Assembly (NCBI GenBank): GCA_037447655.1 | Contig: JBBHKE010001785.1 | Location: 62,001 to 126,000, forward strand | Direction: 5' to 3' | From: Zygnema cylindricum | Taxonomy: Eukaryota > Streptophyta > Zygnematophyceae > Zygnematales > Zygnemataceae | Length of the DNA: 64,000 bases | Shown: one piece after another, positions 54,987 to 64,000 of the stretch | Position numbering within the stretch: the stretch's first letter is position 1 | Layout of the letters: the number at the start of each line of letters is the position of its first letter | Made by a program: the position numbers and the translations under genes | Notes under the pieces: model-generated | What the model saw: only the letters and a program-made list of their open reading frames with translations | Database searches by the model: none | What the model was told of the DNA's origin: nothing

Positions 54987-56110
54987 GGTTATGCGCCCAT
55001 CCTCTAGCGTGCCCACCTTCAATGGATCTAGGTTCATCTATTGGAAAGCCATGATGATTAGGGCTTTGTGCGAGAAATGATACTAGGGTATCGTCATTGA
55101 ACAAGTGAAACGTCCACCTTCGGGAATTCCACCATGATTTATAGCAGTAAGGTTTTCTGCTGCAGCGACTGCTTCAGCGGAGAGGCAGATGATGGGGACA
55201 CCAATGTGTCTGAAAAGGGTAAAGGGAAGGAGACACCCCTCACTCCTATTACCACGGCACCAGGAGCGGCGGCCGTGAAGACCGTGGAGAACGATACTCA
55301 AATGTGGGAAGACGTAAACATGGCTGCCAAAAACTGCATTCTAAGGCACCTCACTCAAGCTTTGGCCACCCTTCTCCTTCACATTTACAAGGCCGAGGAG
55401 TTGAGGGTGAGTTTGGTGTAAATCTATAGAGCTGGTAATATTGAAGAGCTCCAGTTGGCTGAGCAAAAGCTAGCGAGTTACACTTACAAAGGAATAAAGA
55501 TGTTAGATTATTCTAATGATCTTTCTTGTTTGTATATGGAGATGGAAAGTGCCAGGTGGACAGGTATAATGAAGATCAGAGTTATCACTCTCATCATGAA
55601 GTTACCAGATGAGTACGAGAACATAATGTACCGAGTACAAGAAATGACTGGCAGTTCATGGAAGTTGAATAAACTGGTCCGGATGATACTTGTGCAAGAA
55701 AACACCATGGAGATTAGAAGAGGAGGAAAGAGCATTCAAGCCCTAGCTGCAAGAGGGGACCGATGGGGAGAGGATCCAAAGAAACCGTACAAAGGGGAAA
55801 GAGATCATTATGGAGGACCGAGGCCCCCAAATGGCCTTTGTCATTTTTGCAAAAAGCCAGGACACTTTATCGCAGATTGTGTCAAGTTGTCACAGCTGAG
55901 GTTCCAAGAGAACCGTAGAGGGGGTTCTTCCGAAGGGAAGAAAAATGCACCTGTGGTCATGAAGGTGACACGAGAAACTGAGTACCAGTCCTCTGAGGAG
56001 GATGGGAAGCTTCTTCTTAACGAGAGTCTAAGTAGAAGGAGATCCCTTAGAGACAAAAGTGTGCCCTTTGAGAAATTTGGGAAGCTCCACAGGAAGGATG
56101 GATCATCAAC
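54966..56110 (+). pseudogene. element J gag remnant
   Basis: Starts in the LTR with MEDTELQ like H. Early stops, then a long clean stretch 55455-56162 with Gag core (LPDEYENIMYRVQEMTGSSWK), a basic region and an intact CCHC knuckle CHFCKKPGHFIADC. Confidence 0.84.
54987..55000 (+). promoter_or_regulatory. primer-binding site of element J (two changes)
   Basis: GGTTATGCGCCCAT; differs from GGTTATGGGCCCAC at two bases. Confidence 0.83.
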
Positions 56111-59013
56111 TCAGGTGCATTTATGCATATGTGTCTCGATAAGGAACCCTTCACTAAGCTAAGAAAGATCCCTACTGTAGAGATAGAGTATGGAAATAGG
56201 AGAGTGGTTACCACAGATCTAGTGGGGTCAGTAGATCTGAAAGTCTTAGTGGAGGGTAAGACTTTTATACTCACATTTTCAGATGTACTCTACATTCCTC
56301 AGCTGAGTAAAAAATTTGTCTCTACGTCTGTGTTAGATGACAAAGAATTTGATACCTTCACCAGAAAGAGAGTCTCTACAGCTAATTATGGGGATGAAGT
56401 TTACTTCACGGTAGTTAAGGGTAGCTAAAGAATGTTTTGGCTTAACGTGAGTAATGAAAAGAAAAATGTTTACTATGTTGGTGTTCCTAAGTTGATGATT
56501 TGGCATGAGCGATTGGGGCATTTGCATTTTGATAGGTTGAGGGAAATGAAAAAGCTAGGGGTAGTAGAAGTCATTCAATTTGGGGATAATGAAATGATCG
56601 ATGATTGTAGTGGCTGTGCTCAAGGTAAGGCTCACAGAGTTCCCTTTCCCAAAGCCGCCACATATAGAGATGAGAAAGTACTAGATCTGGTCCACACAGA
56701 TATCTGGGGACCTGCAAAAGTACCTTTAGTTGGAGGAAAGAGGTTTATGTTCACAATAATTGATGAGTGGTCTAGATACTCTAGAGTTTACTTCCTAAAA
56801 ACAAAGTCTAATACATCAACTTACTTCAAAGAATATAAAGTCTGGAGTGAGAAGTTGCATGAAACCCACATTAAGAGAATAAGAGTGATAATGGGGGGAA
56901 ATATAACGCTAACCAGTTTGAAAAATACTTGAGAGATGAGGGAGCTTACCACCAGAAAACCGTACCGTATAACCAGGAACAAAATGGGGTAGCAGAGAGG
57001 TTGAACCGAACACTAAGAGATAGTGCATGCTGTATGTTGGCCGACAAGAAAATAGGAAATAGATTTTGGCCATAAGCCATAAACTAAGCCAACTACATTA
57101 AGAATAGAGTCCTTACCTCAACAGTAAAGGGAATGACACCTTATGAAAGATGGGTTGGAAGGAAACCGGATATCTCTCACCTTAAAGTATTTGGTAGCCA
57201 AGTTTACAGTCTTAACACTTATAGGAAAAACTGGAAACTAGATGCTAAGGGGAAACCTGGATACTTTGTACGATATGATGAGGATGTCAAGCGGTATAGA
57301 GTCTATGACTTAGCAAAGAGAGATATCATTTTGGTCAAGCAGCTAGTTGTCATGGATGAAGGGAAGTCATTTGACCCCTTTAAATATACGAAGAAGATAA
57401 GAATCAGATTTGAGTCCGAAGGTGAGGGGGACTCCATCTTTCATAAAAGCGACATGAGTGAAATATGGATTGCACATTCAAGGGAGATCTAAGACACAGG
57501 AGATCCACCAAAAACCTCACATATTCTAATGGACTTGGAGGAGACAGTAGAGGAGGAACTACAACCGACCTCCATGGATAGGGGAGTTGATGAGAGAGTC
57601 AGGAGAAATCTAAGACTTCCCTCCATCCCACCTTCAGAGTTTGAGGGAGGGAGAAGAAGCAGCAAAAGGATTCAGGAAAAACTGGCCGCTCACAAGGTTA
57701 CTAAACTATCTCACCCAGATGAGCCTTAGTCATACTCAGAGGCAGTAAAGAGTCTAAAGAAAGACAGATGGATTAGAGCCATAAATGATTAGATGGCCTT
57801 TATCATGGAAGCAAATACTTGGAAACTAGCAGATTGTCCTCCAGACAGAAAACCGATACGCTGTAAATGGGTCTATAAACTAAAATTGAACCCAAATAAT
57901 ACCATTAAGAGATATAAGGCTCGATTGGTAGCAAAGGGGTTCACCCAAAAGGAGGGATTAACTATGAGGAGACTTTTGCTCCAGTTGTTCGGTTCCCATC
58001 AGTAAGGATACTCCTTAGTCTGGCAACAGCGGAAGACATGGAAATACACCACATGGATATTAAGACAGCCTTTCTTAATGGTTAGTTAGAGGAAGAAATT
58101 TTCATGAGGCAACCAAAGGGATTTATGGAGGAAGGTGAAGAGAGCAATGTTTGCAGGCTCATCAAGTCTTTATATGGACTGAAGCATGCTCCCCAACAGT
58201 GGAATAAGAAACTAGATGAGTTTCTCACCGGTCTGGGATATATCCAGATAAGCTTTGACCATTCTATTTGTAAGTTTGAAGATGAGAATGGTGTCATTTT
58301 TTTTGCAATTTATATGGATGATCTGCTTGTGTTGAGTAAATCTTTGAAAAAGATCAATAAGTTAAAGAAAGATCTTAGAAGCAGATTTGATATGAAGGAT
58401 TTAGGGGAGGCAAGATATATTTTGAGGATCCAAATAGAGAGAGATAGGAGGAAAAGGATTATCAGACTTACTCAAAAGAAGCAATAGGTAATATTCTTGA
58501 AAATTTCCAGATGGAAAAGGCAAACAGTTGTACCACTCCCATGGACTTCAAAAAAGTAAGTGATAGGAGTGTAGAAGGAAGAGTGATAATCTTAGATGAT
58601 CAGATGAGTCCAGAGGAGAGAGAGTTTATGAAGAATATTCTTTATAGACAGGTCCTATGATGTTTGATCTACTTTATGAACTCTACAAGACCGGATATAG
58701 TGGCAGCAGTAAGAGTCCTGAGTAGGAGGTTCAACGATCGCAGGAACAAAGATTGGGAGGCAGCGAAGAAAGTCATGCGATATCAGGTAGGAACCTGAGA
58801 GTTATGGTTGCATTTGGGAGGGGAGCATACTGATATTACTACTTGGAGTGATGTCATTTAAGGGGGTGCACCTATGAGAAGATGCACTCCTGGGTATGTG
58901 TTGTATGTGGGGAAAGGTGCTTGTTGTTGGAGCAGTAAGCAACAAAAGGTGGTTGCTTAGTCTACTATGGAGGCTGAGTACGTGGCCTCTTGTTCTGCAG
59001 TGAAAGAGTTAAT
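56095..59013 (+). pseudogene. element J pol remnant
   Basis: Protease region with NSGA in place of DSGA (about 56100) continuing 56123-56428. Pre-integrase and integrase 56432-56932 (WHERLGHLHFDRL, CSGCAQGKAH, LVHTDIWGP), integrase tail 57133-57492, linker 57529-57729, RT fingers 57793-58005, RT active site YMDDLLVLSKS in 58104-58487, and RNase H to 59013, where element L interrupts. Confidence 0.86.
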
Positions 59014-60387
59014 TGTTGAAATTAAAGGTTTTTGTATTTTCTAGTTTTCGCAATTGATTTAAAATGAGGAGGAAAAAGCAGGGGGAGCCTGCTTCTAACT
59101 TCTCTCTTTTGCCACCATACTTGCCGTAGTCACTGAAAGCTGGAGAGGAAGCTAAAGCCATGGCTGCCTATGCTTCTCCTAGAGTCAAAAAGCAACCCTT
59201 TTTGTAAACTTTCCAAAAAGGTTGACGGACCCAGGATTTCATCCTTGTACGTACCGTCCGTCTAAACTGCCTACTATCATTATCATGCAGCCTAGCATCT
59301 GTGTCGAAGTATATAGGGTACGATAGCTACTTAACGATATGGAAATATTGAAGTTCAATTAATTGACGAACGAACAACAATCACATAGAGATAGTTAGAT
59401 AGAGTTACATCAGAATTACTAGTATTTTTAACGGTCCTAAATTAAGGTCGTTATCAATCAGACGGAAGAGGAAGAAGCCGGCATCGCGAAATGGACGATT
59501 TGGCGATTTGCGGTCACAGCAAATCCAGGTGACACGTAGCAACATGACATTGGATAGCGACATCTTCGGGACATACCATGGCGAACCCGGATATGGCAGG
59601 CGACTTCTTCTTGGCCATGCCGTACAATGGCCGTACAGAAAGTACTCCAGGCCAAGTACCTTTCTAACCTGTACAGTGATTAGATTGGCTCCGTACTCCA
59701 ATAGTAGAGGGATTAGATATTGAAAAGTAAGCTTTAGTAAGCCTTAGAAATTTGAGTCTAGAACTTAGAATATTTTTGGAATACCAACTGTTCAATATTG
59801 ACCAAATTTAGTGTAGATTTTTTGTAGTATCTACACGAATAGTTATCTTTAAGTAAATTAGTGTGTAGGGCCGCCAATAAATGTAGACGTGATAAGAATC
59901 ACCCGGATTTTTAAGGTATAGATATTGTTGGTGGACAATTCTGGTCCAAACACTTAGATTTTTGTCAGTAGGCTGTCTGGTGAACCTTGTACATACGTTC
60001 TAGATATTTTGAGGATCTTTAGAGTTTTTAATTCAATTAGGAATGATCAGTTTGACACAGAATGTACATTCTACACAACAGTTAAGGAAATGAGAGCACT
60101 GAGTGCAGTTTAAGGTGTTTTATGCTCTATTGTCTCTAATTTGCTTGTAGTACATGTTTGTTTGGTTGAAAGACCTCTTTTGTTTGGAGTTACATATCTT
60201 ACACTATGGATCTAGTCTTTTAGGCATTTCTCTTTGGGTTTGCTTCCGCTAATATGTTTGATAATGGCTCAGATCCTATTGCAAGTGCTCTTATTAGCCC
60301 TAGTGCTCCACCTGCTCTTGCTGGTGCAAGTGTGACTCCTAGTGGGAGTGGATCACAGCCGAGTATTAATGCCCATGACCTTCAACA
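59014..60387 (+). repeat. element L 5' LTR (1374 bp)
   Basis: TG at 59014 to CA at 60387, next to the primer site. Conserved block 59116-59135, CCATGG start context near 59159, tRNA-like cassette 59224-59262 on the opposite strand. The gag ATG is at 60254, 134 bases before the LTR end. Confidence 0.8.
59224..59262 (-). promoter_or_regulatory. tRNA-like cassette in element L 5' LTR
   Basis: GACGGAC (59224-59230) pairs with GTCCGTC (59256-59262), 7 bp. CCAGG-ATTTCAT-CCTTG lies directly against it, with an 8-base connector on the other side. An A run at 59215-59219 is TTTTT on the cassette strand. Same layout as element B. Confidence 0.68.
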
Positions 60388-61160
60388 GGTTATGGGCCCA
60401 CCGCCCAAATTGACTATTTTTGACCGAACTGACTACTTATACCGGGAAGATATGTTGAGCTCATATTTCGAGGAGAGGGACTTGTCACCCATTGTGGAAG
60501 GAACAACGGATGTGACTTTGCTAGATTCGAGAAAGAAGAATCTCCATTGCCTCAACGTCTTGAAGCAGTCTATGATAAAAGATTTGGTAATGACGTATCT
60601 TGAGATGAAGAAAGCCTCTAAAGTTTGGTTTAGTGTACGTGCTATTTATGTTCAGCTAGATGTTACCATCTAGACTAACATAGCCACTCAGATTTTTGAA
60701 TTTAAGTATTCTGGAGGTGATATGTCAGCTCATTGTCATTCTATGAAAAGGTTGTTAGTTCAGAGTACTAGTGCAGGTGGGGACTTTTCACCACCTCAGC
60801 AAGCTATGTTGTTGTAAGAACTTTGCCCGATGAATATAAGGGAGCCATGGATAGGCTTAGGGTTATTCCATTGCGTCAATGGAACATAGCATTAGCAATT
60901 CAACTTATTTTGAGTGAAGAAGCAAACCAAATGTCACAAAGAGGTAGTAGTAAGTCTGTTCAGGCACTAGCTAACCAGTTTTCGGATTCTAAAATTGGCA
61001 GTGGCATTGGAAGAGGTAGTGGTCCTAGAAGGTCACCTTTGACATGATATTATTGTGATGAAAAAGGGCATGTGTTCAAAATGTGTATTGCATACAAGAG
61101 AGCAAAAGCCACAGGAATTTTTTTCTCTGGATGGGACGAAAATCGGATTCCTTCTCAATC
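60254..61160 (+). pseudogene. element L gag remnant
   Basis: 140 codons open from ATG 60254: a Ser/Pro-rich N-terminus encoded in the LTR, then LQQVMGPPPKLTIF across the primer site and a Gag core. TAG at 60671-60673, further frame breaks, then 60823-61047 (LPDEYKGAMDRLRVIPLRQW) ending at TGA exactly where the first Cys of the zinc knuckle is expected (remaining: YYCDEKGHVFKMC). Confidence 0.82.
60388..60401 (+). promoter_or_regulatory. primer-binding site of element L
   Basis: GGTTATGGGCCCAC, identical to the sites of A, B, C and G. Confidence 0.92.
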
Positions 61161-64000
61161 AACTGGTCGCCCAAATGCTCTCTTCAAAGAACTTAAGGAG
61201 GACGACGTGAGCACCTTTCCCGACAACAGTGAAAAGAAATACTTTGCAATGCCAAAAGCAACGGAAGGCGTAGAGGAAGACGAATGGATTATGAACTACA
61301 GCACATCTGCCCACATGTGCCGCAATTGCCATATATTTAAGAGTATTAAATCTATTTCACCCATCAAAATCTATTTTAGTGATGATACCTTTGTTGAGTC
61401 GAAAGCAAAAGGGAGGGTGTCACTTATGTTGAACGTAAAGAGAAAACATGTGAAAAGGGTCTTGGAAAATGTGTTGCATGTCCCAACTTTTAAAAGAAAC
61501 TTTTTCTCTACGTCACTGGTAGTAAATAAAGGTTTTAAAACTATATCTGAAAATGGAAAGAAAACAGAGAGTAAGAATGGGAAAATAGTTGCGGAGGGAT
61601 TTGCAGGAGGAAAAAATTTGTATCGGTAGAGTCTTGCAAATGATAATGACAATGATGTTATGCACTCAAGTGTAATCAGTGATCGTGATTTATGGCATAA
61701 ACGTTTACGACATGTGAATTATGATAGATTAGAAAAGATGGTAAATCAAAAAATGGTCGAAGGTGTAAAAATTAGTTAAAACCAGAATCAAATGTATGTG
61801 ATGGTTGTGCAATGGGAAAAAATCATAAGTTGCCTTTCCCTTCGCAAACTGATCATAGAAGTAGCAGGGTGCTAGAACTAATTTATTCAGATGTATGGGG
61901 GCCATCTAGGTGTCTATCACTGGGAGGTGCTAAGTTTATGCTTACCTTTACTGATGATTATAGTAGATTTACTACAGTTTATTTTTTGAAAAGTAATGAT
62001 GAAGTTTTTTCAAAATTAAGGCGCATAAGGCTTGGGTTGAAAATTGTATGAGAGAAAGATAGCGGGATTTAGATCTGATAACGGAGGGGAGTACATTTCT
62101 AATGAGTTTGCAGAATTCCTAAAATTGCATGGAATCTCACGTCAGCTAACCGTTCCTTATTCTCCGGAACAAAACGGTGTTTCAGAGAGGATGAATAGGA
62201 CCATATCAGAGTGTGCTAGGACAATGATGGCTGATATGGACATAGATTACAAATTTTGGGCAGAGGCTATGAATTGTGCAGCTTATGTGAGAAACAGGCT
62301 AGAAACAAGGGCAGTAAAAGATAAAACTCCTACGAAATGTGGACAGGACAAAAACTAAATTAAATTACTTCAAAGTTTTTGGAAGTAAGATATTTATGCT
62401 AGATAATGATCCACAAAAATGGAAATTAGAGCCAAAAGGCATACCAGGTATATTTCTATGGTATGATGATCATGCCAAAGGTTATAAAGTATATGACATT
62501 AAGAGAAATAAAGTTGTGGTAGCCACAAACATCATAGTGAAGGATGAGGGAAAAGGAGTAGATGTATTTAGTCAACGTACAGATGAAAAGAAAGATAAAA
62601 GTGTTGATTATATCTTTTTAGAGGAAAATCCTATGTTTTTTAAGAAAAATATAGAAAATGCATCTACATCAACTCAAAGTGACTTGCAATCATCTTCTCC
62701 ACCAGAAACAGCAAGTGTTATGCTTGAAAGAGTTGCAGACTCTCCTCTACCTCAAGCAAAAACCCAATCACAAGAAGAATCACATGTATCGAGGAGGACC
62801 CAACCATCTATACCAGCGACGGAATTTCCAGGTGGAGTGAGGCGAAGTGCACGACTCAAGGGAGAAAATGCAGCCTTTGCTCATTCACCACACATAGAAG
62901 AGCCTCTAACGTTGAAATAAGCTTTTTCGAGTAATGAAAGGGAACATTGGATGGAAGCGGTCAATGAGGAAAAAAACTCTATTATGGAGGCCGAAACATG
63001 GGATCTGGTGGAACTTCCTCCAGGAAGAAAGGCTATTGGAAGTAAATGGGTGTTTAAATTAAAATTGAACCCAGATAATACCATAGACAAGTATAACGCT
63101 CGCTTGGTTGCTAAGGGATATTATCAAAACGAGGGGATAGATTATGAAGAAACTTTTTCACCAGTTGTAAGGTTTCCATCTGTCCGCATCTTACTTACAT
63201 TAGTTGCCATAGAGGATTTTGACATCCACCAAATGGATGTCAAAACTGCCTTTTTGCATGGTGATTTAGATGAGGTTATTTACATGAAGCAACATGAGGG
63301 TTATGAGGAAGCAGGAAAAGAAAATCTTGTGTGTAGACTTTTAAAATCTTTGTATGGCCTAAAACAGGCCCCTAGGCAATGGAACCGAAAGTTAGATGAG
63401 TTCTTGACAGGATTAGGATTTACTAGAATTAGCTCAGATCATTCAGTATATGTGATGTGTGGTGATAATCCTGATGAGGTGATATTCATTTCTGTGTATG
63501 TTGATGATTTGCTGCTAATAAGTAGGAACAAAGAAGGAATTGCTAGAGTAAAACACGCTCTTAATTCACAATTTGAAATGAAGGATTTGGGGGAGGCAAA
63601 ATATATCCTTGGAATACAAGTTGAAAGAGATAGAGAAAATAAAATAATTAGGCTAACTCAAAAAGAAGCGATAGGAAACATGTTGGAAAAATTTGACTTG
63701 GCTGATGCCAAAGGTTGTGCAACTCCTATGGAGTATAAGCAAAAACTTGAAGGAATGGAGCATGAGTTTGGATTCATAATAGATGAGGAACTTAGTCCAG
63801 AAGAGCAAAAATTTAAGTCCCAAAACCTTACAGACAAGTAGTAGGAAGTCTGATTTACTTCATGAATTGCACTAGGCCCAATATAGCTGCAGCTATAGGT
63901 GTATTTAGTAGAAGTTTGCAAAATCCACGAAAGAGAAACTCAGAGGCAGCAAAAAGGGTTTTAAGGTATCTTGTTGGGACTTGAAATCTTTGGCTTACTT
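61161..64000 (+). pseudogene. element L pol (protease, integrase, RT, start of RNase H region)
   Basis: Protease site reads MNYSTSAHMC where MDSGASAHMC is expected, so it is dead. Integrase in pieces (61680-62358): WHKRLRHVNYDRL, CDGCAMGK, IYSDVWGP, RSDNGGEYISNEF, SPEQNGVSERMNR. Tail and linker 62339-62920. RT 62951-63841 (296 codons open) with HQMDVKTAFLHGDL and active site YVDDLLLISR near 63500. One frame break at 63820-63840, then RT connection to the edge. Confidence 0.87.

Larger units (their letters stand above)
54485..59013 (+). mobile_element. element J: broken copia-type element of the G/H family
   Basis: Plus strand. Truncated 5' LTR (54485-54986), primer site, gag, protease, integrase, RT and partial RNase H. 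Cut by K on the left and by element L at 59013. Many stops and frameshifts. Confidence 0.88.
59014..64000 (+). mobile_element. element L: copia-type element of a distinct family (3' end beyond window)
   Basis: 5' LTR 59014-60387, primer site 60388-60401, gag, protease, integrase and RT to the window edge. It inserted in element J RNase H; the left flank TTAAT (59009-59013) is the expected target duplication, partner outside the window. Protein sequence is clearly different from the other families, yet LTR motifs (CTTGCCGTAGTCACTG, CCATGG, tRNA-like cassette) are shared. Confidence 0.88.

Overview
This window is a dense, nested pile of Ty1/copia-type LTR retrotransposons in a large, repeat-rich eukaryotic genome. 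The host is most likely a streptophyte (land plant or streptophyte alga). The primer-binding sites are complementary to an initiator-tRNA anticodon arm of the plant type, with a G-C pair closing the stem. The LTRs carry plant-style G-box motifs (CACGTG). No intact host gene is visible. A likely last host exon (3-113), one broken reverse-transcriptase gene and a few weak ORFs are all that is not clearly retrotransposon.

Layout. 1-369: end of a possible host gene. 370 to about 12232: element A (minus strand, old), whose gag holds a solo LTR (4301-5380). A's 5' LTR was split by solo LTR D (6116-11855, plus; target duplication CCGCC), and D was itself split by the complete element B (6211-10895, minus; duplication TCAAA). 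12233-15504: AT-rich, no gene seen. 15505-29051: old element E (minus), whose 5' LTR holds an old LTR-like insertion F, which in turn holds the young, full-length element C (21420-27869; duplication TAGAA). 29544-45790: one plus-strand reverse-transcriptase gene X, cut into three pieces by elements G (30019-36405; GCAAG) and H (37231-43636; GCTAT). 45790-54484: mostly unassigned sequence with a tRNA-derived SINE-like array (51040-51808), a possible inverted-repeat element, a 111-base gap (54009-54119) and an LTR remnant K. 54485-59013: element J (plus). 59014-64000: element L (plus, a different family), which runs off the window.

How the elements work. They use Gag, protease, integrase, reverse transcriptase and RNase H in copia order. 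The primer site (GGTTATGGGCCCAC) matches the half-tRNA priming known from Drosophila copia. It lies inside the gag reading frame, whose start codon lies inside the 5' LTR. B keeps only gag plus an unrecognised acidic reading frame and must borrow its enzymes.

The most notable signal is in the LTRs. Most LTRs that retain the full U3, across unrelated families, carry on the strand opposite the element a tRNA-like cassette: a T-arm-like hairpin, in B, C, D and L a 7-10 bp acceptor-like stem stacked directly on it, and a TTTT run just downstream. Next to it are a 16-base block (CTTGTYGTAGTCACTG) and an ATG in strong plant context, also shared by nearly all families. The cassette's T-arm resembles initiator tRNA-Met, the tRNA that primes these elements, so it may be a second half of a bipartite primer-binding site or an antisense Pol III unit.
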